From Roseovarius sp. THAF27 (GTDB lineage: Bacteria; Pseudomonadota; Alphaproteobacteria; Rhodobacterales; Rhodobacteraceae): a stretch of DNA of 64,000 nt. Under the pieces are notes generated by a model, which worked only from the letters and a program-made list of their open reading frames with translations, ran no database searches and was not told the origin of the DNA. Shown here in pieces: positions 48,316 through 57,528 of the stretch; position 1 is the stretch's first letter, and the number at the start of each line of letters is the position of its first letter. Made by a program: the position numbers and the translations under genes. Where the stretch lies: assembly GCF_009363655.1 (NCBI RefSeq), contig NZ_CP045393.1, positions 3,906,001-3,970,000 on the forward strand, written 5' to 3'.

Positions 48316-49150
48316 GTTCTGGCTCTCTTTCTTCGATCATCAAACTCTCGCCGACGGTCACGCACTGCCCACGCAGGCTCAGGCAGGCCGCATGGATCAC
48401 GCCCCGCGTCACCAGCCCTGCCGCATGGGCGCGCCCGGCCTCCAGCGCCTCGGCAACCTCCGCCGGGGTCAGCGCCCCGACCGCCCGCGTCACCGCGCGC
48501 GCGCCAAGGTCACTGTCAGGCGACACCTCGCAGGCCGGAACACGGACAATCGTCGGATGCCCCGGCAGGTCCACGGCATTGGCGATCAGCGTGGCGGCGG
48601 CGTCGGCTGTCGCGGCGTCCCGCGCCAGCACCGTCACCGCATCGGCAATGCCTAGCGAATGGCTCCGCCCGCCCGCGCCCGAAGTCGCCACCCCGCGTAC
48701 AGGGTCACCGGACCGCAGGGTCACATGCCCCGGCACCGGGCTTGCAATCGCCAACCGCATCGCCTCTCCCGGACCGACGTGAAAGGCGACGTCGCCGCCG
48801 TTGTTCACATAGGCCTTGCGCACGCCCGACCCGCCCCGAATGGCCGCCAGGATCGTCTCCGCGCCCGCGCCCGCCACCGCCGCCATCGGCGTAACGAACT
48901 CCGGCGCAAAGGGCCGCACCGCCTCGACCATGCGCCGCGCCGTCTCTCCCTCGACTTGCCCGCCCAAGGGGCTGCGCAAACGCGGCAGCTCCGCCACCAA
49001 CTCGTCCAGCAACGTCTCGAACCGCGCCACCGCTCTCTGAAACGCCGCGTCCCGCCCCGCGCCTTCGATGCCCACGATCATGTCGATTGGTCCGTGATGC
49101 AGGTGCAGCCGTTGCCCATCCGGCAACCAGTTCGCCTGCGCGCCCGGCAT
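48308..49150 (-). CDS. UPF0280 family protein (ApbE-like)
   Basis: The 280-residue protein has the UPF0280 pattern, with RLHLHHGPIDMIVGIEG, PMAAVAGAGAETIL, AYVNNGGDVAFHV and GVATSGAGGRSHSLGIADAVTVLA. The family is related to ApbE, which transfers FMN to proteins, so a flavinylation or flavin-binding role is imaginable. It overlaps the reductase-like gene (ATG 49150 shares a base with its TGA; GTG 49153 is an alternative). The pairing with AA_synth and the reductase recurs, to my knowledge, in other proteobacteria. Confidence 0.8.
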   Translation of the reverse strand: MPGAQANWLPDGQRLHLHHGPIDMIVGIEGAGRDAAFQRAVARFETLLDELVAELPRLRSPLGGQVEGETARRMVEAVRPFAPEFVTPMAAVAGAGAETILAAIRGGSGVRKAYVNNGGDVAFHVGPGEAMRLAIASPVPGHVTLRSGDPVRGVATSGAGGRSHSLGIADAVTVLARDAATADAAATLIANAVDLPGHPTIVRVPACEVSPDSDLGARAVTRAVGALTPAEVAEALEAGRAHAAGLVTRGVIHAACLSLRGQCVTVGESLMIEEREPEHA

Positions 49151-50589
49151 CACTCGCCCTCCACGACACGCACCGCGCTGCCGTACTCGCCGCCATGCTT
49201 CAGAATATCGCTCACCGTCCGCACGGACGCATCATGTCCGCCCAGCGCACGGTAATCCGCCCGGCTCAGGGTGAATTCCAGCGGCGCCACCAGCGCGGGC
49301 GTCGGCACATGCCCGAACGATCCTTCCGGCATCTTCAGCACGTCCACCATCAGCGTGATCCCGCCCCCGGGCCAGACGAAGGCCGGCGCCCCGCCACAGG
49401 TCACCCGCGTCTTCAGCGCCTGCACCGAGCGGGTCAGCTTCACCGGGTTCTGCGTCACGCCCGAGCGCAGCGACCCACCCGCCCCCGCCTGGAACATCAC
49501 CGTGCACAGCGCCGGCTCGCAATTCTCGGCAATCAGCGCCACCGACGGTTTCAACGCCTCCGGCAACTCCGCCTCGCGCGGTTGCAAGTCGTCATCCAGA
49601 ACATAGTACCCGTGATGCTCCCCCGTGGTGCTGACCATCAAAAGCGTCAGCCCCGGCCGCGCGCCTTTCTTTTCCAGCCATGGATTCAGGATCGCCAGCG
49701 GATCGTCCAGGTCGGTACCGCCCCAGCCCTGTCCCGGCTCGGCCACCCGGAAATACCGCCCCGGCGTCGAACGTCGCCCCTTGATGCGAATGCCGGTATC
49801 GAGCCAGCCAAGCACCTTGCCCGCCTGGTGCTCGCTGACCACTCCGGTGATATGGTCGTCCACCACCACCACCTCGTCCACCAGCCCGTGCCACTGGCTG
49901 GCGAACATGCCGATCGTGGCCGAGCCGCAGCCGACGCGCATCCGCTCCTCGCGCTGACCATTGACCACGGGCGCCTGCCCGGCCTCAACGACCACCGTCG
50001 CGCCGTCGTCGATCTCCAGTTCCACCGCCTCGCGGTTGCACAGCCGCATCAGCGCATCGCAGGTCGCGCGCCCCTCGGCCTTACCGCCGCCGGTCAGGTG
50101 ATCGACCCCGCCCAGCGACAGCATCTGCGAGCCATATTCGGAGGTGGTCACATGCCCCACCGCCTCGCCATTGCTGCGCACGGTCGCGGTCTCGTGCCCG
50201 AGGTGCCGGTCGGTGTCGATCTTCACCTTCACCCCGCAATAGGAATAGATCGCCTCGGTCACCACGGTGACGAAATCGGCCCCCTCGACCTTGCGGCTCA
50301 CGATAAAGGGCGCGGGCTTGTAATCGGGATAGGTCGTGCCCGCCCCCACGCCGCTGACGAATACCTCCTCGCCGCCCAGGATCTCGCCGTCCCACTCCGG
50401 CCCAAGGAACGGCTTCACCGCATCTCCCTTGGCAACCCTACGGTCTAGTATGGTCAAGGGATCACACCGCACGATGCGGCCACCCTCGTTGGCATAGCGA
50501 TCGCACGCCCCGATCTTGCCCGGCGCGATATAGCACATGACCGGGCAGGCATCGCAGCGGATCTTTTCCTCCTGCCCCCGCTCAGCCAT
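49150..50589 (-). CDS. 6-hydroxynicotinate reductase-like iron-sulfur protein
   Basis: The 479-residue protein begins with a cysteine cluster (Cys12, Cys15, Cys19, Cys29 in RCDACPVMC...GACDR) that suits an iron-sulfur centre. The body has GVGAGTTYPDYKPAPF, VTTSEYGSQML and MRVGCGSATIGMFASQWHG. I recognise it as the family named after 6-hydroxynicotinate reductase of nicotinate-fermenting clostridia. Here it lies in an aerobic-type organism next to a molybdenum hydroxylase, so it may reduce a hydroxylated N-heterocycle. Overlaps of four and eight bases link it to both neighbours. Confidence 0.75.
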   Translation of the reverse strand: MAERGQEEKIRCDACPVMCYIAPGKIGACDRYANEGGRIVRCDPLTILDRRVAKGDAVKPFLGPEWDGEILGGEEVFVSGVGAGTTYPDYKPAPFIVSRKVEGADFVTVVTEAIYSYCGVKVKIDTDRHLGHETATVRSNGEAVGHVTTSEYGSQMLSLGGVDHLTGGGKAEGRATCDALMRLCNREAVELEIDDGATVVVEAGQAPVVNGQREERMRVGCGSATIGMFASQWHGLVDEVVVVDDHITGVVSEHQAGKVLGWLDTGIRIKGRRSTPGRYFRVAEPGQGWGGTDLDDPLAILNPWLEKKGARPGLTLLMVSTTGEHHGYYVLDDDLQPREAELPEALKPSVALIAENCEPALCTVMFQAGAGGSLRSGVTQNPVKLTRSVQALKTRVTCGGAPAFVWPGGGITLMVDVLKMPEGSFGHVPTPALVAPLEFTLSRADYRALGGHDASVRTVSDILKHGGEYGSAVRVVEGE

Positions 50590-53272
50590 GCCCCGCCTCC
50601 CGGATCGCCGCCAATACCCGGTGCGGCAGCGCGGGCAGCTCAGTCACCAACGCCCCCGTCGCATCCCGGATCGCGTTCAATATCGCGGGGGCGGTGGGGA
50701 TCAGCACATGCTCGCCCAGCCCCTTGGCGCCCATCGGCCCTTCCGGGTCCGGCACCTCCAGGAAAATCGTCTCGATCTCCGGCATGTCGCCCGTGGTGGG
50801 GATCAGGTAATCGTGCAGGTTCTCGGTGCGCCCCGGTATGAACTCCTCCATCAGCGCAAGTCCCAGCCCCTGCGCGATGCCGCCCTCGACCTGCCCCTCA
50901 GCCAGTTGCGGATTGATCACCCGGCCCAGATCGTGCGCCGCGGTGATCCTGTGCACCTTCACCGTCCCCAGGCGGATGTCCACCGACAGCTCCACCAGCT
51001 GCGCGCCGTAGCCATAGACGGCATAGGGCACCCCCTGTCCATCCTCGTCCAGCGGCTGGGTCGGCGGATCGTAACTTTCCTCGGCCCACAGCACATAGCC
51101 ATGCGCCTGCTCGGAAAGGTCTGTCAGATCAATCTGTTGCTCGCGTTCACCATCGCTGACGCGCAGCACGGTACCGTCCAGCCGCAACACCGCCTCCGGC
51201 CCCATATTCGTCTGCTTCAGGATCAGCGCCCGCAAAGCCCGCCCGGCGCGCAAGGCCGCACTGCCGGTCACGTAGGTCTGGCGCGACCCGGACGTCTTCC
51301 CGCAGTCCGGCGTCAGCGCGGTATCGGCCCCGATGATCTCGAACTGCGCCAAGGGCAGCCCCAGCGCATCCGCCGCGATCTGCGGGATCACCGTGTTCGA
51401 CCCCTGCCCGATATCCACCGCGCCCTGGTGCAGGCACAGCCGTCCGTCGCGCGTCAGCCCGATCCGAATGGTCGACGGATTGGCGATGGCCGTATTCCCG
51501 CATCCGTACCAGCAGGAGGCGATACCAACGCCATGCCGAATGTGTCCGCCCCTGGCATTGGCCGCATCGGCCCGGCGCAAGGCGTCCTGCCACGGCATCT
51601 CCAGCGCCTCCAGGCACGCCCCGATCCCCACGCCGTAAAGCGTCTGACCGCACACCGTCGCCTGCCCATCGCGCAACGCGTTCAACCTGCGGAAGGCCAG
51701 CCGGTCTATGCCCAGCTGGTTCGCCAGATCGTCGAACAGCGTCTCCTGCAGGATCGCCGCCTGCGGCACGCCGAACCCCCGGAACGCGCCGGAGATCGGC
51801 TGATAGCTGTAATTCGCCCGCGCCTCGGCGTGGTAGTTGAGGATGAAATACGGCCCAGAGGCATGGACCGGCACGCGCCCGGCCACGGTCGGCCCCCAGC
51901 TTGCATACGCTCCCGTATTGAAATCGCCGTCGAACTCCATCGCCACGATACGCCCCTCGGCGTCGGCACCGATGGTTCCACGCATGTCCGACGGGTGCCG
52001 CTTCGTGGTCGAGGCCATGCTTTCGGCCCGGCTATAGACCATTCGCGCCGGCTGTCCGGTCTTCAGCGCGACCAGCCCGATCAGCGGCTGCAGCGAGACG
52101 TCCAGCTTGGACCCGAACCCGCCGCCAGTCGCCGCCGGAATGATCCGCACCGCCTCGGGCGGCAGTCCCAGCACGGCGGCGGTATCGTCCCGGTCCATGA
52201 TCGGCGCCTGCGTGCAGGCCCGGATCACCAGCGTCTCGCCGTCCATCCAGGCGACGCCGGCCTCGGGCTCGATATAGGCGTGCTCGACATATCCCGTCCG
52301 CATGGTGCCGTGGACCATGACGACCGCGTCGGCCATCGCCTCTCGGGCCATGCCGCGCCGGACCTTGCCCGCGATCAACAGGTTGTCGGGATGCGCGTCG
52401 TGCACCGGGCGGTCCGCCGGATCCTCGCGCCAGGCGACCGGAAATCCCGACAGGTCCAAGGCCTCGATGATCGCAGGCTTGCCCGCGACCAGCGCCACCG
52501 CCTCGCCCGCCAGCCGCGCCCGGTCCTCGGCCAATGCCGGCTGGTCGCGGAACGCAGGGATCACGCCGAAACGGTTGGTCCCGGCGATATCCCTTGCGGT
52601 GAAGACGCGCACGCCCTTGTCCGCAGCCCATCCGTCGATATCGCCAAAGGCAAAGGACGCCGGCGCATAAGGGGCCCGCACCGCGCGCACCAGCAGCGCA
52701 TCCTGCGGCACCACATCCGCGCCATAGGCTTCGGTGCCGTCGACTTTCGCCGCCCCGTCGAGCCGCGCCACGGCCGCGCCCACCGCCCGGCCCGGCTGCG
52801 GCATCTCCGCCACCGTGCCGGGGGCCGCATCCATCACAGCGTCGATGATCTTGGTGTAGCCCGTGCACCGGCACAGGACACCGCCCAGCGCCTCCTCGGC
52901 TCCGGCCCGTGTCGGGGCGCGCGCGCCGCGCAGATAGGCCTCCGCCGTCATCACCATCCCGGGCGTGCAGATCCCGCATTGCGCCGCACCGTGCCGCAGG
53001 AACGCCTGCTGCAACGGGGTGTTCTTCTGCCCTTCGATCGTCTCGATGCTGCGGCCTTCGGCCTGGCCCAGCGGCGTCAGACAGGCGCAAACGGGCGCCC
53101 CGTCCAGCAGAACCGTGCACGCTCCGCAATCCCCGGCGTCACAGCCCACCTTGGTGCCGCGCAAGCCCAGACCGTCGCGCAGCACCTCGGACAAACGCCG
53201 TGCCGGGTCCGCCGGCAGAACCTGGCGCCGGCCGTTCACGGTCAGGGTACAGGTGTCCATGGGCCGGTTCAT
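50582..53272 (-). CDS. Molybdenum hydroxylase, fused [2Fe-2S] and Mo-binding subunits (xanthine dehydrogenase family)
   Basis: The 896-residue protein begins with two [2Fe-2S] domains: CDAGDCGACTVLLDG (plant-type, about residues 40-60) and CGICTPGM with LCRCTGYTKI (helical, about 95-145). The Mo-binding part follows, with GGGFGSK, GAFRGFGVPQ and the C-terminal GAKGLGEH that contains the catalytic Glu. These enzymes hydroxylate aromatic N-heterocycles next to the ring nitrogen. ATG 53272 overlaps the FAD-subunit stop (ATGA); ATG 53260 is possible. The substrate is unknown; hypoxanthine-type, nicotinate-like and other rings all fit. Confidence 0.88.
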   Translation of the reverse strand: MNRPMDTCTLTVNGRRQVLPADPARRLSEVLRDGLGLRGTKVGCDAGDCGACTVLLDGAPVCACLTPLGQAEGRSIETIEGQKNTPLQQAFLRHGAAQCGICTPGMVMTAEAYLRGARAPTRAGAEEALGGVLCRCTGYTKIIDAVMDAAPGTVAEMPQPGRAVGAAVARLDGAAKVDGTEAYGADVVPQDALLVRAVRAPYAPASFAFGDIDGWAADKGVRVFTARDIAGTNRFGVIPAFRDQPALAEDRARLAGEAVALVAGKPAIIEALDLSGFPVAWREDPADRPVHDAHPDNLLIAGKVRRGMAREAMADAVVMVHGTMRTGYVEHAYIEPEAGVAWMDGETLVIRACTQAPIMDRDDTAAVLGLPPEAVRIIPAATGGGFGSKLDVSLQPLIGLVALKTGQPARMVYSRAESMASTTKRHPSDMRGTIGADAEGRIVAMEFDGDFNTGAYASWGPTVAGRVPVHASGPYFILNYHAEARANYSYQPISGAFRGFGVPQAAILQETLFDDLANQLGIDRLAFRRLNALRDGQATVCGQTLYGVGIGACLEALEMPWQDALRRADAANARGGHIRHGVGIASCWYGCGNTAIANPSTIRIGLTRDGRLCLHQGAVDIGQGSNTVIPQIAADALGLPLAQFEIIGADTALTPDCGKTSGSRQTYVTGSAALRAGRALRALILKQTNMGPEAVLRLDGTVLRVSDGEREQQIDLTDLSEQAHGYVLWAEESYDPPTQPLDEDGQGVPYAVYGYGAQLVELSVDIRLGTVKVHRITAAHDLGRVINPQLAEGQVEGGIAQGLGLALMEEFIPGRTENLHDYLIPTTGDMPEIETIFLEVPDPEGPMGAKGLGEHVLIPTAPAILNAIRDATGALVTELPALPHRVLAAIREAGHG

Positions 53273-54132
53273 CCCGCGCGCCCCGCACACGCGACATCCG
53301 CCACAGCCCGGCGCAGCAATTCCGTTGCGGCGTGGCTCCGATACGCGGCATCGGCGCGGATATCGTCGAGCGGCGACAATGCGGCCGCCACGGCCTCTGC
53401 GTCGACACGATCCGTCAGCGTATGGTCGGCCTTGCGCCCGATCAGCGCCGCCTCGACCGCAGACAATCGCAGGGCCACCGCGCTGCACGATCCGACCGCC
53501 ATCGCGACCCGCGACACCGTGCTGTCCGTCACCTCCAGCCGCACCGCCACCATGGCGATCGAGATCACCAGGTATCTCCGCGCGCCCAGCTTCAGAAAGC
53601 GCGAGCGTCCCGCCAATGCCGGATGCGGAAGGTGTATCGCCGTGACGACCTCGCCTTGCTTCAGTGCCGTCCTGCGCGGCCCGGTGATGAAGCGTTCCAA
53701 CGGCATCCGCCGCAGTCCCGTGGCCGAGGCCAACTCGACCTCCGCCTCCAGCGCCAGCAGGCACGGCACCCCGTCCGCCGCGGGCGAGGCGTTGCAGATG
53801 TTCCCGCCCAGTGTCCCGGCGTTCTGGATCTGCGCCGCGCCGACCTCGCGCGCCGCCTGTTTCAGCATCTCGCAGGCGGGCGGCAAGTCGGCCTTCACGA
53901 TATCGCTCCAGGTGGTTGCCGCCCCGATCCGCACACCATCGTCACCCCGCGCGATCCCGCGCAGGCCCGCCACGCGGCTGATGTCCACCACCGGCCCCTG
54001 CAACGCCCGTGCCGCCGTCGCCGGAAACAGATCGGTGCATCCCGCCGCCACGCGCCCGCCACTCTGCGCCAGCAATGCCAGCGCATGGTCAAGGGTCTCG
54101 GGCCTCATGTAACCGCTCACCGCGCTCTCCAT
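53269..54132 (-). CDS. Molybdenum hydroxylase FAD-binding subunit
   Basis: The 287-residue protein has the CoxM-type FAD motifs VAAGCTDLFP (first pyrophosphate loop) and NAGTLGGNICNASPAADG (second). It passes electrons from the iron-sulfur centres of the partner protein to the final acceptor. ATG 54132 was kept, though ATG 54108 (MRPETLDHAL) fits the usual N-terminus as well. It is the first gene of the catabolic half, 94 bases behind livF. Confidence 0.88.
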   Translation of the reverse strand: MESAVSGYMRPETLDHALALLAQSGGRVAAGCTDLFPATAARALQGPVVDISRVAGLRGIARGDDGVRIGAATTWSDIVKADLPPACEMLKQAAREVGAAQIQNAGTLGGNICNASPAADGVPCLLALEAEVELASATGLRRMPLERFITGPRRTALKQGEVVTAIHLPHPALAGRSRFLKLGARRYLVISIAMVAVRLEVTDSTVSRVAMAVGSCSAVALRLSAVEAALIGRKADHTLTDRVDAEAVAAALSPLDDIRADAAYRSHAATELLRRAVADVACAGRAG

Positions 54133-54226
54133 GCCGGGGTGCGCTCATCGTGCGCCGCCGCATTTCGCCCTGTCAACTCAAAGCGTTTTGCCGTCACCCT
54201 TGCGGATCAACGAGAGGCGAAACGCG

Positions 54227-54925
54227 TCAAACCCCCACGTAACGATCCACGATCGAGTGATCCTGCCGCAGCGCTTCCGCACTCAGCACCTCGCCGTTGC
54301 GCCCGTTCTCGATGAATGCCACCCGGTCGGCCACCGAGAGTACCGCATCGACCCGCTGTTCCACCAGCAGGATCGCCACGCCCTGCGCGCGCATCTTGAC
54401 GATGACTTGCCGGATCGCCTCGATCATCGAGGGTTGCAGCCCCTCGGTCGGCTCATCGAGCAGCAGCGCCTTGGGCTGGATGCACAACGCCCGCGCCGTG
54501 GCCAGCATCTGCTGCTCTCCGCCCGACAGGGTCTGCGCCGGCTGGTCCATCCGCTCCCGCAACCGGGGAAAGAGCTCCAGCACCTCGTCCAGAACGTCCT
54601 TGCCCGCGCCACGCACCTGCAACCCGATCTCCAGGTTCTGCGCCACGCTGAGGCCCGCGAACAGCCGCCGCCCCTGCGGGATATACCCGATCCCGGCCCG
54701 CGGCACCTCGTGCGGGGGCAGGCTGCCGATATCCTGCCCGTCCAGCGTGATCCGCCCCGACATCAGCGGCAACAGCCCCATGATCGTCTGCATCGTGGTG
54801 GTCTTGCCGGCGCCATTTCGGCCCAGCAGGCACAGGATCTCCCCCGCCTCAACCCGCAAGGACAGATCCCGCAACACCTGCGCCGCGCCATACCCCGAAT
54901 TGACCGCTTGCAGTTCCAGCATCAT
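54227..54925 (-). CDS. livF: Branched-chain-amino-acid-type ABC transporter ATPase (LivF)
   Basis: The 232-residue ATPase has Walker A GRNGAGKTTT, IPQGRRLFAGLSVAQNL, signature TLSGGEQQMLATARAL, Walker B LLLDEPTEGL and the H-loop-like LVEQRVD of LivF proteins. It overlaps livG by four bases. Together with LivG, LivM, LivH and the binding protein it forms a HAAT-type importer. Its next neighbour downstream is the hydroxylase, so transport and catabolism are probably co-expressed. Confidence 0.92.
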   Translation of the reverse strand: MMLELQAVNSGYGAAQVLRDLSLRVEAGEILCLLGRNGAGKTTTMQTIMGLLPLMSGRITLDGQDIGSLPPHEVPRAGIGYIPQGRRLFAGLSVAQNLEIGLQVRGAGKDVLDEVLELFPRLRERMDQPAQTLSGGEQQMLATARALCIQPKALLLDEPTEGLQPSMIEAIRQVIVKMRAQGVAILLVEQRVDAVLSVADRVAFIENGRNGEVLSAEALRQDHSIVDRYVGV

Positions 54926-55626
54926 CCGGTCCCCAGATAGGCCGCCTGCACGTCGGCATTCTCGTGGATCTGCTCCGGCGTCCCCTCGGCCAGCATCTCT
55001 CCGAAGTTCAGCACGCTCACCGTGTCGGCGGTCTCCATCACCACCTTCATGTTGTGCTCGATCAGCAGGATCGTCGTCTCGCCCGCCAGGTCCCGGATCA
55101 ACGCCTTGAACGCGTCGATCTCGCCCTCCGAAAGGCCCTGCGTCGGCTCGTCCAGGATCAGTAAGCGCGGCGCCTGCACCAGCCCCATCGCGATCTCCAG
55201 CAGGCGCTGGTGCCCGTAGCTGAGGTTCCCCGCCTCCTCACCGGCCTGCCCTTCCAGTCCCACACGCCCCAACGCCTCCGCCACGGCGGGCTCCACCGCG
55301 CGACCCTGCAACCGCCGCCGCGCGGCCAGCGCCACGTTCTCCTGCACCGGCAGACGCGGAAAGATCGAGGTGATCTGGAAAGTGTACGCCATCCCCTTCA
55401 GGATCCGCTTGTGCGCAGGCAGACTGGTGATGTCCTCGCCGTCGAACGTCACGGTCCCGGATGTCGGCGCGATCCGCCCGCAGATCATGCCAACCAGCGT
55501 CGTCTTGCCTGCCCCGTTCGGACCAATGAGCGCCCTCACCTCGCCTTGCGGCAAGTCGAAATCCACGTTCGTGACCGCCTGCAACCCGTCAAACGACTTG
55601 GACAGTCCCCGCACCTTCAGCAGCAT
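54922..55626 (-). CDS. livG: Branched-chain-amino-acid-type ABC transporter ATPase (LivG)
   Basis: The 234-residue ATPase has Walker A GPNGAGKTTL, MAYTFQITSIFPRLPVQENV, NLSYGHQRLLEIAMGL (the LivG variant of the signature, where SYGHQ replaces SGGQ), Walker B LLILDEPTQGL and IEHNMKVVMETAD. ATG 55626 overlaps the livM stop (ATGA). A much longer open frame upstream is the shadow of livM. Confidence 0.92.
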   Translation of the reverse strand: MLLKVRGLSKSFDGLQAVTNVDFDLPQGEVRALIGPNGAGKTTLVGMICGRIAPTSGTVTFDGEDITSLPAHKRILKGMAYTFQITSIFPRLPVQENVALAARRRLQGRAVEPAVAEALGRVGLEGQAGEEAGNLSYGHQRLLEIAMGLVQAPRLLILDEPTQGLSEGEIDAFKALIRDLAGETTILLIEHNMKVVMETADTVSVLNFGEMLAEGTPEQIHENADVQAAYLGTG

Positions 55627-56570
55627 CACGGCAGTCCCTTCCACAGCCGCCGCCGCACTTCGCCGGTCAGGCCCTGCGGCGCGAAGAGCGTCAGCGCCAC
55701 CAGCGCCACGCCCGCGATCAGCATATAGGCCGAGGTGACGCCGGAACTGAGGTCGATGAGGTAGAACATGAAGAGCGTGCCCACGAACGGCCCCAGCACG
55801 GTGCCCGCGCCGCCCAAGAGCACCCACAAAAGCGGAAAGATCGAGTACTGCACCGACCCGAAGGTGGCTCCGGCATAGCCGAACAGAAGGCCGTAAAAGG
55901 CCCCCGCCGCCGCCGAGATCGTGCCCGACGCCACCATCGCCCCCAGCTTGTGCGCATAGGTGTCGTAGCCCAGCATCCGCACCCGCTCCTCGTTTTCGCG
56001 GATGGCGATCAGAGTCCGCCCGAACCGGCTCTGCACCAGCCACAACGACAGTAGGAAGCAGACCGAGAACAGCCCCCAGGCCGCGAAATACCGCGCCGTC
56101 GGGTCGATCAGGTCGATCCCCCACAGCACCCGCTGCGCCTGCTGGATCACAAACCCCTCGTCGCCCCGCGTGTATTCCCCGAAATAGAGGATCGTCAGGT
56201 AGCCCGCCTGCGCGAACATCAGCGTCACGATCATGAACGCCACGCCAGAGGTCCTGAGCGCCAACAGCGCCAGCCCCCCGGCCACCAGAGCCCCCGCCAC
56301 GATCCCCGCGATCAACGCGGGCGCGGGCGTGAACCCCGCGTGCTGGATGGTCAGCCCCATCCCGTACATGCCCGCCGCAAAAAACAACGCGTGCCCAAGG
56401 CTCAACAGCCCCGTGTAGCCGAAAAGGATGTTGTACCCCACGGCGTAAGACGCCAGCACCATGATCCGCGCAATGTTCCCCTGGTGATACGCCGGCAGCA
56501 CGAACTGCAACGCGAACAGCACCACCAGTAGGCCCAGGTGCAGCCCCAGAACGCGCCCGCCCATGCTCAT
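55626..56570 (-). CDS. livM: Branched-chain-amino-acid-type ABC transporter permease (LivM)
   Basis: The 314-residue permease has about eight helices and the LivM signature YTGLLSLGHALFFAAGMYGM, then RENEERVRMLGYDTYAHKL (cytoplasmic coupling loop) and LLGGAGTVLGPFVG. It overlaps both livH and livG by ATGA-type junctions. Confidence 0.92.
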   Translation of the reverse strand: MSMGGRVLGLHLGLLVVLFALQFVLPAYHQGNIARIMVLASYAVGYNILFGYTGLLSLGHALFFAAGMYGMGLTIQHAGFTPAPALIAGIVAGALVAGGLALLALRTSGVAFMIVTLMFAQAGYLTILYFGEYTRGDEGFVIQQAQRVLWGIDLIDPTARYFAAWGLFSVCFLLSLWLVQSRFGRTLIAIRENEERVRMLGYDTYAHKLGAMVASGTISAAAGAFYGLLFGYAGATFGSVQYSIFPLLWVLLGGAGTVLGPFVGTLFMFYLIDLSSGVTSAYMLIAGVALVALTLFAPQGLTGEVRRRLWKGLP

Positions 56571-57493
56571 GCCGTTCTGGTCCCGAACAGGCCCTGCGGC
56601 CGGAACACCAGCACCAGCCCCACCAGCAGCGTCGCCAAAATCTTCGCCAGCGTCGGCGAAAAGAAGACCGAGATGATCCCGTCACTCAACCCGATGAACA
56701 GCGCCGCCAGCACGGTTCCCGGCAGGCTCCCCAGCCCCCCGATGATGACCACGATGAAGGCCAGCAGCAACGGCTCCACCCCCATCAGGTAATGCGCCTG
56801 CTGGATCGGCACGATAAGCACCGCCCCCAGCGCCGCCAGCCCCGCGCCGATCCCGAAGACCAGCGCATAGACCCGCTCCACCGGGATGCCAAAGGCCAGC
56901 GCCATGTCCCGATCCGCCTGCGTCGCCCGCATCAACAACCCGATCCTCGTCCGCGCCATCATCGCCCAGACGCCGCACAACACCGCGCCCGCGGCAAAGA
57001 TTACGAACAGTTTGTACGAGGTGATGCTCCAGCCCCAGGGCTGCGCCATGCCGAACAGCGTCTCGAACCACTCGTACCACGGCAGCTCGACCCGGCCACT
57101 GAAGGGTGCCTCCACGGGGCGCGCCTCGGGGCCATAGGTCATCAGGGTCAGTTGCTGGATTACATAGAGCAAGCCAATCGTCGCCACGATCGTCCGCTCC
57201 GGATCATATTCAATATGCTTCAGTATGGTCACATCCGCCGCCGCCGCCAGCGCCCCCACGACCAGCGGCGCGATCACCAACGCGGCAACGAACCCCAGCG
57301 CCGGATGCCCCCCCACCATCTGCGCGACGTACCAGGCAATCACCGCACCCAGCATGTAGAACTCGCCATGCGCGATATTCACCACCCGCATCACGCCGAA
57401 CACAAGGCTCAGGCCCACGGCGGTCAGCGCCAGCACCGCAGCCGTCACCGCGCCTTCCAGCGTGGCGAGGATAAGATGAGGTCCGAATTCCAT
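56567..57493 (-). CDS. livH: Branched-chain-amino-acid-type ABC transporter permease (LivH)
   Basis: The 308-residue permease has about eight helices and the LivH signature MRVVNIAHGEFYMLGAVIAW. It also has RATQADRDMALAFGIPVERVY as coupling loop and IIGGLGSLPGTVLAALFIG. It lies 35 bases behind the binding-protein gene. Confidence 0.92.
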   Translation of the reverse strand: MEFGPHLILATLEGAVTAAVLALTAVGLSLVFGVMRVVNIAHGEFYMLGAVIAWYVAQMVGGHPALGFVAALVIAPLVVGALAAAADVTILKHIEYDPERTIVATIGLLYVIQQLTLMTYGPEARPVEAPFSGRVELPWYEWFETLFGMAQPWGWSITSYKLFVIFAAGAVLCGVWAMMARTRIGLLMRATQADRDMALAFGIPVERVYALVFGIGAGLAALGAVLIVPIQQAHYLMGVEPLLLAFIVVIIGGLGSLPGTVLAALFIGLSDGIISVFFSPTLAKILATLLVGLVLVFRPQGLFGTRTA

Positions 57494-57528
57494 CAGGTCA
57501 GGTCACACGCCCCCGCCCGCCGCACGCA

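Noticed and set aside
50537..54112. A 1191-codon open frame on the plus strand opposite the hydroxylase genes
   Set aside because: The translation is rich in Arg, Pro and His with no recognisable domain and crosses three genes whose own frames carry clear cofactor motifs. It is a by-product of GC-skewed third positions.
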